From assembly GCF_016595245.1 (NCBI RefSeq), contig NZ_JAENHM010000059.1:80323-144322 (forward strand): DNA of 64,000 nucleotides. Reading direction: 5' to 3'. The position numbers and the translations under genes are program-made. Shown here piece after piece: positions 33,095 to 41,392 of the stretch. This stretch comes from Azospirillum endophyticum. GTDB taxonomy: Bacteria; Pseudomonadota; Alphaproteobacteria; Azospirillales; Azospirillaceae. Position 1 is the stretch's first letter, and every line of letters begins with the position of its first letter. The notes beneath the pieces are model-generated. The model saw nothing but the letters and a program-made list of their open reading frames with translations. It made no database searches and was not told the origin of the DNA.

Positions 33095-34839
33095 GCATCG
33101 AGACAGGCCTGCAGACCGCCGAGGGGAGTGGCGGCACGGGGGCGTCCCCCGCCCGCCGTCCACCCGTTGCGCCGGCCGCACCGTCCACCGCCAGCGCCGC
33201 CGGCATCGCGCTGCCGCGCGGCGAGAGGGCCCTGTGGGACGGCCTGTCGCGCGCGCTTCTGCTCGGCCTGCTGATCCTGGCGGCGCTGACCTTCCTCAGC
33301 TACGGCATCAGCACGGACGAGGAGGTGCAGCACATCTACGGCAAGAAGCTGCTGTCCTATTACCTCAGCGGCTTCCAGGACCGGTCGGCCTTCCATTTCA
33401 AGGATCTGGCCTATTACGGCGGGTTGTTCGACCTCGTCACCGCGATGATCGTGCCCTTCTCTCCCTTCGAGGAGTACGAGACGCGGCACCTGCTCTGTGC
33501 CCTGGTCGGCGTTCTCGGGATCGCCGGCACATGGCGCTATACCCGGTTGCTGGCCGGTCCGCGCGCCGGCTTCATCGCCGCGGCGCTGCTGTCGCTGAGC
33601 GGCGTCTACTACGGCGCCATGTTCAACAACACCAAGGACGTGCCGTTTGCGGCCGGCATGGTGTGGACGCTCTATTTCGCCACCCGCATCCTGAAGCAGA
33701 TGCCGCGGCCGAGCCGCAGCGCGGTGCTGAAGTTCGGGCTGGTGCTGGGCCTGACGCTGGCGATCCGCGTCGGTGCGGTGCTGGCCGGCTTCTATCTGGC
33801 AGTCGCCATGGCGCTGCACTTCGCGCTGGTGACCCGGCAGGAAGGGCACCGCTGGGCGTTGGCCGATGCGCGGCGCGCCTTCCTGTCGCTGTGGCCGGCG
33901 ATCCCCGTCGCCTATGCGATCATGGCCGTATTCTGGCCCTGGGTGGTGCAGCGTCCGTTCCGCAATCCGCTGGAGGCCCTGCGCGTCGTCTCCCATTTCC
34001 CCATCGACATCCAGACCCTGTTCATGGGGGAGCTGGTTCATTCCAACGCCCCGCCCGCGCTGTATCTGCCGGTCTATCTGGCGGTGAAGCTGCCGGAAGC
34101 GGTGGTGATCGGCGTCGGCGCGGCGGTGGTGATGGCGGCGGTCTGGCTGGCGCGCGGCGGCTGGCGGCGAACCGGCGCCTTCACGGTGGTCCGCTACACG
34201 CCGCTGGCGCTGGCGGGATTCCTGCCGATCCTGCTGTTCGTGCTGATGCGGCCGTCGGTCTACAACGGCATCCGCCATTTCCTGTTCCTGGCGCCGCCCA
34301 TGGTGGTGATGGCCGCGATCGCCGCCGACCGGCTGTGGTCGCTGTGCCAGCGCGGCGGCCGGGCCCTGGGGCAGGGTTTCGCCGCGGCGATGACCGTCGC
34401 GGCCGTGGTGTACGCCTGGCAGCTGGGCGCCATGCACCCGAACCAGTACGTGTACTACAACCAGTTCGTCGGCGGCGTACGCGGCGCGGACGGCAGGTTC
34501 GAGCTGGATTACTGGGGCAACTCCCTGCACGAGGCGCTGCAGGAGCTGATCGAATATGTCGAGCGCGAGAATGACGGCCATGCTCCGCCGCGGCAGTACA
34601 CGCTGACCGTCTGCGGCAACACGCTGGCAGTGCGCTTCGAGCTTCCCCCCTGGCTCCGCTTGGTGAACGGGATCGAACCGGATTGGCGCAAGGCTGATTT
34701 CTTCCTGGCCTTCACCCAGGTCAAGCGCTGTCCGTCGCTGCTGGATGGCCATCCGATCTTGGAGATCGCGGCGGACGACGTGCCGTTGTCCATCGTCAAG
34801 GACCGCCGTCCGCCGAGGGCGGAGATCCCGACCGAATAG
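33091..34839 (+). CDS. GT39/ArnT-like membrane glycosyltransferase
   Basis: 582 residues with about ten membrane helices. The first periplasmic loop has the acidic pair in YGISTDEEVQHIYGKKLLSY, matching the catalytic DE of GT-C enzymes. FNNTKDVPFAAGMVWTLYFA is typical of the family. The C-terminal 110 residues are soluble. It likely takes sugar from the lipid-linked donor made by the upstream GT2 enzyme and adds it to a periplasmic acceptor (lipid, polysaccharide or protein). Acceptor unknown. The start is coupled by ATGA. Confidence 0.88.
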   Translation: MSIETGLQTAEGSGGTGASPARRPPVAPAAPSTASAAGIALPRGERALWDGLSRALLLGLLILAALTFLSYGISTDEEVQHIYGKKLLSYYLSGFQDRSAFHFKDLAYYGGLFDLVTAMIVPFSPFEEYETRHLLCALVGVLGIAGTWRYTRLLAGPRAGFIAAALLSLSGVYYGAMFNNTKDVPFAAGMVWTLYFATRILKQMPRPSRSAVLKFGLVLGLTLAIRVGAVLAGFYLAVAMALHFALVTRQEGHRWALADARRAFLSLWPAIPVAYAIMAVFWPWVVQRPFRNPLEALRVVSHFPIDIQTLFMGELVHSNAPPALYLPVYLAVKLPEAVVIGVGAAVVMAAVWLARGGWRRTGAFTVVRYTPLALAGFLPILLFVLMRPSVYNGIRHFLFLAPPMVVMAAIAADRLWSLCQRGGRALGQGFAAAMTVAAVVYAWQLGAMHPNQYVYYNQFVGGVRGADGRFELDYWGNSLHEALQELIEYVERENDGHAPPRQYTLTVCGNTLAVRFELPPWLRLVNGIEPDWRKADFFLAFTQVKRCPSLLDGHPILEIAADDVPLSIVKDRRPPRAEIPTE

Positions 34840-35020
34840 CCCCGGCGGCCAACCCTTGCGAATCTGACAAGCCTGACCGGTTGGGCTGCGCCGGGGCGGC
34901 CGGGGAGTACCTCGGCGGCTCCCGTCCCGTCTTTCGCCGGATCGCCCTTCGCGGCCCTGTCCGCCTGCCGTACGTCCGCCCATTCTCGGTACTCGCGATT
35001 GGGGCCGGGCGGAGGGCAGG

Positions 35021-36244
35021 ATGCGGCGCAGGCTGCTCTGGAGCGTTTTATGTCTGCTGCTGTGGAGCGTTCCGTTCGGCGCGACCGGGGCCATCGGTCC
35101 GGACCGCATCGCCGATCCGCTGGCGGATGCGGTAACCCGCGCGGTGGAGGACCGGCAGCCGGCGGCCGGTGCCGGTAGCCTGGTGGTCGGCGTGATCCGC
35201 GACGGCCGGAGCCTGGTGGTCGGTCGCGGCGATGCCGGGCGTCCCGACGGCGGACCACCCGATGGCCGCACCCTGTTCCAGATCGCGTCCCTCACCAAGC
35301 CCTTCACCGGTACCATCATGGCGGAGCTGATGCGGGAGGGTCGCGTCGACCCGGCCGATCCGGTGCAGCGTCATCTCCGCCGCGTCGGCCCGGTGCCGGT
35401 CACCCATGTTCCGGATTACGAGGGCCGGCCGATCCGCCTGCGCGACCTCGCCACCCACACCGCGGGCCTGCCCAACGTGCCGGAGACCCCCCGCTTCTCC
35501 TGGAACCGGCTGGAGGATCCGCGCAATCCCTACAAGCCGTTGTCGCGTGGCGAGTTGGCGCTGTGGCTGTCCGGCTATCGCCTGCCGGTGCCGCCGGGCG
35601 TGCGATTCAGCTATTCGAACACCGGCATGTCGGTGCTGGGGGAAGCGCTGTCGGCGGCGGCCGGCCAGCCATACGAAACGCTGCTGAAGCAGGTGGTGAC
35701 CGACCGCTTCGGGCTGCGCGATACCACCCTGCATCCGACGGCGGAGCAGCAGGCGCGCAAGGCTGCCGGTCACGCCCGCGGCCGGATCGTGCCCGATTGG
35801 GAGGCGCCGGCGATGTTGCCCGCCTTCGGGCTCTACTCCTCCACCGATGATCTGCTGCGCTGGCTCTCCGCCAATCTCGGCGATTGTCCGGCCGGTGCGG
35901 CCATCGGGTCGGACGGCCATGGCTGCACCCCGGCGGTTAAGGCCACGTTGGCGCTGGCACAGGCGGTCCAGGTGGACGGTCGGTCACTGGCCGATCCGGG
36001 CAGCCTGGGAAGCGGGGCGATGGCGCTCGGCTGGTTCGTCGCCTGGGCCACGGACGGCACGCCGATCCACTGGCATTCCGGTTCCACCGGCGGTTTCAAC
36101 GCCTATATCGCCTTTTCCAGGGCGCACCGCTGGGGCGTGGTGGCGCTGACCAACAGCGACCCCGATCAGGTCGTTGCCGACCATGTGGTCATCGACCTCG
36201 TCCGCCGGCTGGAGGCGCGGCCGGAGGTGGCGAGCCTGCCGTGA
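35021..36244 (+). CDS. exported serine hydrolase, class C beta-lactamase/DD-peptidase fold
   Basis: 407 residues with a signal peptide (LLWSVLCLLLWSVPFGATGA). The active-site serine is in IASLTKPFTGTIM (SxxK, near 91-94), the Tyr motif is FSYSNTG (YSN, near 204), and the third motif is HSGSTGGFN (HxG) near 355. RDLATHTAGLPN is the usual conserved segment. The family contains AmpC, esterases and D-amino-acid peptidases; the AmpH/EstB-like architecture makes an esterase or peptidase as likely as resistance. It is monocistronic. No ampR-like regulator is adjacent, which argues against inducible AmpC. Confidence 0.9.
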   Translation: MRRRLLWSVLCLLLWSVPFGATGAIGPDRIADPLADAVTRAVEDRQPAAGAGSLVVGVIRDGRSLVVGRGDAGRPDGGPPDGRTLFQIASLTKPFTGTIMAELMREGRVDPADPVQRHLRRVGPVPVTHVPDYEGRPIRLRDLATHTAGLPNVPETPRFSWNRLEDPRNPYKPLSRGELALWLSGYRLPVPPGVRFSYSNTGMSVLGEALSAAAGQPYETLLKQVVTDRFGLRDTTLHPTAEQQARKAAGHARGRIVPDWEAPAMLPAFGLYSSTDDLLRWLSANLGDCPAGAAIGSDGHGCTPAVKATLALAQAVQVDGRSLADPGSLGSGAMALGWFVAWATDGTPIHWHSGSTGGFNAYIAFSRAHRWGVVALTNSDPDQVVADHVVIDLVRRLEARPEVASLP

Positions 36245-36257
36245 CGGCGAAGGCTTG

Positions 36258-36668
36258 TCAGTGCAGGCGCCGCGGTGGTTTTGCCGGTGTCTCGACATTG
36301 GCGCGGGCGGGGGCGATGGGGCCCGCCTGATGGTGGGCGAGGCGCCAGCTGCCCTTTTCGCGGGCGAACAAATTGGTGGCGGCCAGAACGGCGTCGCCCA
36401 GCGTTTCCTCGCAGACCACCAGCGCGGTGTCGCCGTGCAGGGTCACGCGTTCGTTGCGGGCCTCGACCGTGATGCCGCTGGGCGCGCGCAGCACATCCCG
36501 CCAGCTGGTCAGCACCGCATCGCGCCCGAACAGGGCGGTCCAGCCGGGATGGATGCAGGAGATGGGCAGAGTCTCCGCCCACAGGGCTTCCATCGCGGCG
36601 GTGTCGCGGTTGGTGAAGGCCCGGTAGAAGGCTTGGTTCAGGGCCAGCAGCGTGTCGCGGTCGGTCAT
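36258..36668 (-). CDS. SnoaL-like / NTF2-fold protein
   Basis: 136 residues. The cone-shaped NTF2 fold is suggested by LALNQAFYRAFTNRDTAAME, LWAETLPISCIHPGWTALFG, WRDVLRAPSGITVEARNERV and TNLFAREKGSWRLAHHQAGP. The His-Pro-Gly-Trp segment matches a common SnoaL-like subgroup of unknown function. The ATG at 36668 is chosen. It converges on the serine hydrolase gene with a 13-base gap. No catalytic role can be inferred. Confidence 0.88.
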   Translation of the reverse strand: MTDRDTLLALNQAFYRAFTNRDTAAMEALWAETLPISCIHPGWTALFGRDAVLTSWRDVLRAPSGITVEARNERVTLHGDTALVVCEETLGDAVLAATNLFAREKGSWRLAHHQAGPIAPARANVETPAKPPRRLH

Positions 36669-36820
36669 GGCGTTCGTCCGGGCGATGGTTCCGGGGATAC
36701 GGGTGGGCACGGCCTTGCAGCCGGCATCGGGACCGCTTGTAAAGAAGCCATCCCCCATGGGCAAGCGCCGGTCCGGACGGATCCGGGCCGGCGCTGTGAC
36801 AACGAACGCATGAAACCGGC

Positions 36821-37783
36821 TCAGGCGGTCAGATCGACGCTCTGCTGCTTCGCGGCAGCGCCGGTTGCCGCGGTGGATGCCGCACCGGCCTTTCCTGCCG
36901 ACAACCCCTCCACCGGGGCGGAGAGGTCGAGCGTCAGATGGGTGACGCCGTTCTTGGACGTGTTCGGCTTCAGCACCGCCAGTCCCTTCATCCCGTCGCC
37001 GCCGGATTTGGACGCCATGTCGTTCAGCTTGCCGAGGATGTCCTTGATTTCGTCGTCGCTGAAGCCGTTGGACCGGACGATCATGCCGGTGGACTTGCCG
37101 GTGGCGGTGGTGGTCATGCCGGTGGCGCTGAGCGCCGTATCGCCGCCCTTGCCCAGGGAGGCCTGAAGCCGCTGGTCGTCGCGGCGGAAGTCCAGGGTCG
37201 ATTTGGCGAAGGAAATCTTGACGCTGCGGTCGCCATCCTGGATTTCCAGCTCGATTCCGTGGGACTCGATCGACCATTGCGACTGGGTGGCCTGCATGTC
37301 CACCGACAGGTCGCTGAGGTTCATGCCGTCGAGCTTGGACTTCAGGCCGTCGCCGAAGCCCTTCACGGCATCGTCGATGCGGTTCTGCGGAACGCCAAGC
37401 ACGCTCAGCGCATCGCCCAGCCCCTGCTTCAGGGAGTCGATGCCCTTGCCGAACATGCCGGCCAGGTCATTGCCATGGTCCAGCGCCGACTGCATCAGCG
37501 ACTGGGCCTGCTTGGCGCGGTCGACGCCGCTGCCGCCGGCCAGGGAGCCGCCTCCCGCCGCCTGGGCACCGCCCTTGCCGGTCATGCTGTCCAGCAGCGA
37601 TTCCATCGACTGGCTGATGGTGTAGGCCGGCGACTGGCTCTTCTTGTCGCCCTCCACCGGTTTCGCGTCCGATTTGGCCAGCGCGTCCTTTGCCGTGCCG
37701 GCCGTCTTTGACGAACCGTTCTGCACAGTTGTGGACAGCACCGACGGTTTGCCGTTCGGGCCGCTGAGCTCCGCGTAGTACAT
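36821..37783 (-). CDS. unknown helical protein
   Basis: 320 residues from the ATG at 37783 (MYYAELSGPNGKPSVL); in-frame ATGs at 37825 and 37846 are alternatives. The middle reads SQSMESLLDSMTGKGG, DRAKQAQSLMQSALDHGNDL, FGKGIDSLKQGLGDAL and VPQNRIDDAVKGFGDGLKSK. A beta-rich part follows (ESHGIELEIQDGDRSVKISF). It has no signal peptide and no cysteine, and is Ser/Lys/Gly-rich. The composition recalls extracytoplasmic or flagellar-type secreted proteins, but I recognise no family. The upstream DNA (37846-37920) is clearly AT-richer than average. Confidence 0.65.
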   Translation of the reverse strand: MYYAELSGPNGKPSVLSTTVQNGSSKTAGTAKDALAKSDAKPVEGDKKSQSPAYTISQSMESLLDSMTGKGGAQAAGGGSLAGGSGVDRAKQAQSLMQSALDHGNDLAGMFGKGIDSLKQGLGDALSVLGVPQNRIDDAVKGFGDGLKSKLDGMNLSDLSVDMQATQSQWSIESHGIELEIQDGDRSVKISFAKSTLDFRRDDQRLQASLGKGGDTALSATGMTTTATGKSTGMIVRSNGFSDDEIKDILGKLNDMASKSGGDGMKGLAVLKPNTSKNGVTHLTLDLSAPVEGLSAGKAGAASTAATGAAAKQQSVDLTA

Positions 37784-38046
37784 GGATGCCCCCGCATCGC
37801 GTTGTTTTTGCGCGAGTGGAAGCATGATGCCGACAACCTTTACCATTTGTTAATTTCGCGACTTTCTTTTGAGAGTAGAAATAAGTTCGTTACCTTACTA
37901 ATTAGTCTCGACTGTGGAACTTCGTCGCACCTCTTGCCGCCGCTTGTTCCGCCTGCGTGATGACCTGCGACGACCTGCGGCTTTAACCGGACGGTAGGCG
38001 CTGCTACCCTGGTCGCGTGGAATTCGGAAGAAGGAAGCCGGCCACC

Positions 38047-39702
38047 ATGACCGACCGCCTGTCCATCGCGCTTGCCCAGATCAACCCGACGGCGGGCGGC
38101 CTCGCCGCCAACGCCGACCGTATCCGCGCCGCCCGGGCGGAGGCCGCGGCTCGTGGTGCCGACCTCGTCGTCTGCCCCGCGGGCGCGGTGTCCGGCGTTC
38201 CACTGCTGGATTTCGCGGCACTTCCCGCCTTCCTCGATGCGGTGGAGGCAATGGTGCGGTCGCTGGCGGCCGACACCGCGGATGGCGGGCCGGCCTTGCT
38301 GGTCGGTGCACCCTGGCGTGACGGTGCCAAGCGCCACAATGCGGCCCTGCTGCTGGATAGCGGGAAGGTTTCTGCGGTTCGTTTTCAAGCCGTAACGGAT
38401 GCCGATGAAATCGGCGCACCCGAAGAAGATCATTTCGATACCGGTCCGATGCCCGGTCCAGTGAATGTCCGTGGGATACGGATCGGTCTCCTGGTCGGTG
38501 GCGACCTGACCACCGGCGACGTGGCGGAAACGCTGGCGGAAAGCGGGGCCGAACTCCTGGTCGGAATGCTGGCTGGCCCCTTCGCCCCCGGCCGTGCCGA
38601 CGAGCGGATGCAGGCCGCCGTCGCCCGGGTGGTGGAGTGCGGGCTGCCACTGGTCGCGGTGAACGTCGTCGGCGGGCAGGAGGGGCGGGTGTTCGACGGC
38701 GGCAGCTTCGCGCTCGCTACCGGCGGCCGGCTGGTCGCCCATGCCCCGCTGTTTGCCGAACATCTGCTGCTGACCCGATGGGAGCACGGGGCCGACGGGA
38801 CCTGGGATGGTTGCGAGGCCGAAACGATCCCTCCCGCCGAGGGCATGGAAGCGCTCTATGCCGCGGTGGTCTTGGGTCTGCGCGATGCCGTAATGAAAAA
38901 TGGAGCGCCGGGCGTGGTGGTCGGCCTGACCGGCGGGCTGGATTCGGCTCTGGTCGCCGCCATGGCGGTCGATGCGCTGGGGCCGGCGCGGGTGCTGGCC
39001 GTCCGCGCCCCGCTGCCGGCCGGCGAGGCCGGTGCCTTGGCAGACAGCCTGGACGATACGGCCGAGATCGTCGAACTGCTGGGCTGCCGCCTGGACAACG
39101 TCGTGCTGGCACCGGTGCTGAAAGCTGCGGACTCGCTGCTCGCCCCCGCCCTTGCCGGGCGCGAATCGGCGGCGGCTGCGGACCGGCTGCATGGCCGGCT
39201 GCGCGCCGCGACCCTGGCGGCGCTGGCGGATCGGATGGGCGCCCTGCTGCTGTCGACGGCGGACCGGACCGACCGGCTGCTCGGTCTTGCACCGGAGGAA
39301 ACGGGTTGCGGCTATGCCCCGCTGGCCGATGTGCCGAAGGTGGCGGTGCTGGAACTGGCACGCTGGCGCAATGCGAGCCAACTGGCGGGATCGCGCGGTC
39401 CGGCCGGGCGGGTGGTGCCGGAACGGGTGCTGGCACGCCGGCTGAAAGCGGAGACTCCGGCCGGACTGCCGCCTGTGGAGACGCTGGACGATCTGCTGGC
39501 GGGCTTGCTCGATGGCGGATTGTCGCTCGCCGACTTGGCCGGGCGCGGACATGCGGCCGACAGGGTTGCGACGGTCTGGCGGCTGGTGCTTCAGGCGGAG
39601 GCCGGCCGCCGCCAGGATCCGCCGGGACCGCGGATTTCGCGCCGGAGGCCCCAGAACCTGCGGCGCTTCCCGATTGGCGGGAGCTTCATCGATCTGACGT
39701 AG
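38047..39702 (+). CDS. NadE-like two-domain protein with degenerate glutaminase and synthetase sites
   Basis: 551 residues arranged like glutamine-dependent NAD+ synthetase: a nitrilase-fold domain (about 1-270: LSIALAQINPTAGGLAANAD) and an NAD-synthetase domain (about 290-550: VVGLTGGLDSALVAAMAVDA, GCGYAPLADVPKVAVLELAR). The catalytic positions look lost. The Glu region of FPE-x-x-x-SGYP is CPAGAVSGVP. The nucleophile Cys region is GLLVGGDLTT. The NKSE-type ATP loop is STADRTDRL, and the DQxDEDSLPPY end is missing. The frame is intact and codon use is normal, so it is probably expressed but not a standard NadE. A genuine nadE should exist elsewhere. Confidence 0.85.
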   Translation: MTDRLSIALAQINPTAGGLAANADRIRAARAEAAARGADLVVCPAGAVSGVPLLDFAALPAFLDAVEAMVRSLAADTADGGPALLVGAPWRDGAKRHNAALLLDSGKVSAVRFQAVTDADEIGAPEEDHFDTGPMPGPVNVRGIRIGLLVGGDLTTGDVAETLAESGAELLVGMLAGPFAPGRADERMQAAVARVVECGLPLVAVNVVGGQEGRVFDGGSFALATGGRLVAHAPLFAEHLLLTRWEHGADGTWDGCEAETIPPAEGMEALYAAVVLGLRDAVMKNGAPGVVVGLTGGLDSALVAAMAVDALGPARVLAVRAPLPAGEAGALADSLDDTAEIVELLGCRLDNVVLAPVLKAADSLLAPALAGRESAAAADRLHGRLRAATLAALADRMGALLLSTADRTDRLLGLAPEETGCGYAPLADVPKVAVLELARWRNASQLAGSRGPAGRVVPERVLARRLKAETPAGLPPVETLDDLLAGLLDGGLSLADLAGRGHAADRVATVWRLVLQAEAGRRQDPPGPRISRRRPQNLRRFPIGGSFIDLT

Positions 39703-39837
39703 AGATGCCGGCGCGAAGGGGGAGCGGTCCCCTTTCGCGCCCGTTCAAGGCAGTGTGGCCCTCAGCCGCCCGTCGGCTTGATGATCATGGCGATCATGCC
39801 GAAGGTCCACAGCACTGCCTTGGTCGAAGACGATCCG

Positions 39838-40407
39838 TCAAGCGGCTTCGGTCAGGGCGAGCTGCGGACGGCGCAGGCTGGACTGGATGGTGAAGGGCGC
39901 CCGGACGCCGCCGTTGAACAGTTCGGCGCATTCGAGGGCTTTCAGCACCCGCTCTTCCGGCGGCAGGCCGACGGTGGAGGCAAGCGAGCCGAGCGCATAA
40001 TCCGACCCGCAGCCGATGGCGTGATAGCCGCGCACCGCCTCGCCGACCTGATAGTCGGACTGCACGGTGAACAGCCGGCCTTCCAGGCCGACCATGAAGG
40101 TGCCGCCGGTCTCGACATCATTGGAGCGGTGGGCGTAGCCGCCATCCTTCAGGCAGTTGCGGACGGCATCGACGAAGTCCACGACCATGTAGCGGAACAA
40201 ATCGGCGTCATGGTCGCGCTGCGGAACCTCGAGCCGGTAATGCAGCAGCTGACCCATGCGGAAGGAACTGGTGAAGCCGATCAGGCTGTCGCCGTTGCGG
40301 AAAACCTTGGTGTCGGCGCGGACGGTGATGTCCAGACCGTTCACCCCGGCGCTGTCGCCGCCCATCCATACCCGGTCGCCGTCCACCAATCCCACAATGC
40401 AGGTCAT
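39838..40407 (-). CDS. orphan Ntn-hydrolase / proteasome-beta-like protein
   Basis: 189 residues. It starts MTCIVGLVDGDRVWMGGDSA. Removal of Met would expose Thr1, and GGDSAG and DTKVF fit the Asp17/Lys33 positions of proteasome-type Ntn-hydrolases. Later come FMVGLEGRLFTVQSDYQVGE, YHAIGCGSDYALGSL and LKALECAELFNGGVRAPFT, typical of the superfamily. It is not HslV (no hslU neighbour; the start differs) and does not read like Anbu. The ATG at 40407 was chosen over an earlier start because it gives the exposed Thr. Function unknown. Confidence 0.82.
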   Translation of the reverse strand: MTCIVGLVDGDRVWMGGDSAGVNGLDITVRADTKVFRNGDSLIGFTSSFRMGQLLHYRLEVPQRDHDADLFRYMVVDFVDAVRNCLKDGGYAHRSNDVETGGTFMVGLEGRLFTVQSDYQVGEAVRGYHAIGCGSDYALGSLASTVGLPPEERVLKALECAELFNGGVRAPFTIQSSLRRPQLALTEAA

Positions 40408-40543
40408 CGCCAGCCCTCGCCTCATCAAAACGAAACCGAGGTCAAGGGTGTAAGAAGGCGGTTAATGAATTATTGCTCAGCTTTGTGACATTGCGCGTGA
40501 CAAAGGAGGTATCTCTACCCCCTTCGTCCGGCGTTTTTCTTGG

Positions 40544-41212
40544 TTACCTTGCCAAGTCGACCAGAGCCTTGACAGTATTCTCGGCCCCTTCGGCGATCTG
40601 GACCAGATTGGCATCAAGCATGTAGCAGGGCGAGGTGACGATCTTCAGCCCCGGATCGACCACGATCTCGCCATGGCCGGTGTTGCGGTGGACCGCACCC
40701 ATCGCCTCCAGCGCGGCGGCGGTGCCGGGATCGCTGCCGATGGTCAGTTCCACCGACTGCTGGCCCAGGATCTTGGCGAGGATGGCCGGCGCGATGCAGA
40801 GCGCGCCGATCGGCTTGCTGGCCGCGCGCATGGCGGCGACCGCAGCCACCACCTGCGGATTGACCGAGCAATCGGCGCCTTTGAAGGCGAAGTCGCTGAG
40901 AGTCTTCGCGGCGCCGAAGCCGCCGGGGAAGATCAGCGCATCGACATCGCCGGCCGAGAATTCGCTCAGCGCGGTGATCTTGCCGCGGGCGATGCGGGCC
41001 GATTCGACCAGCACGTTGCGGCTCTCGCCGGCCTCCTGGCCCGTCAGGTGGTTGACGACATGGGCCTGCGGAATGTCGGGGGCGTAGCAGACCGCCACGG
41101 CGCCGACCTTGGCGATGGCCAGCAGGGTGCAGACCGCCTCGTGGATTTCCGTGCCGTCATACACGCCGCAGCCCGACAGCACGACGCCGATGCGCAAGCT
41201 CTTGTCCGCCAT
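40544..41212 (-). CDS. elbB: isoprenoid biosynthesis glyoxalase ElbB
   Basis: 222 residues, the standard length of this DJ-1/PfpI-fold glyoxalase. Signature segments are VLSGCGVYDGTEIHEAVCTL, NVLVESARIARGKI, LIFPGGFGAAKTLSDFAFKG, PIGALCIAPAILAKIL (nucleophile Cys) and HRNTGHGEIVVDPGLKIVTS with PCYML. ElbB has weak glyoxalase activity in vitro, and its physiological role is unsettled. It is a single gene divergent from gltX. Confidence 0.96.
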   Translation of the reverse strand: MADKSLRIGVVLSGCGVYDGTEIHEAVCTLLAIAKVGAVAVCYAPDIPQAHVVNHLTGQEAGESRNVLVESARIARGKITALSEFSAGDVDALIFPGGFGAAKTLSDFAFKGADCSVNPQVVAAVAAMRAASKPIGALCIAPAILAKILGQQSVELTIGSDPGTAAALEAMGAVHRNTGHGEIVVDPGLKIVTSPCYMLDANLVQIAEGAENTVKALVDLAR

Positions 41213-41392
41213 AGGATGTCTCCAAGGGTTGGATTTGCCGCCAAGCTAACGCAGCCGGACGGCCGGGCCTATCACGCCGACGGACGCAGGGACCGACCTG
41301 TTGCGCGAATGCATCGGTCGCGGACCGCTTTCGGAAGGCGCGCCGGCCGTGCTAGGACTGCCCGCCTGTCCCGTCTGCAATCGAGTCCAGCC

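Noticed and set aside
36821..37783. Flagellar hook-length-control or secreted protein assignment
   Set aside because: Composition hints at it, but no conserved motif, signal or flagellar neighbour supports a name.
39763..39815. Tiny minus-strand peptide ending FGMIAMIIKPTGG
   Set aside because: It looks slightly protein-like and lies after the Ntn-hydrolase gene, but it is under 20 codons with only a GTG start and no ribosome site.
40673..41392. Long N-terminal extension of GltX
   Set aside because: The in-frame upstream stretch is antisense to elbB and shows no conserved sequence; GluRS begins at the APSPTG region.
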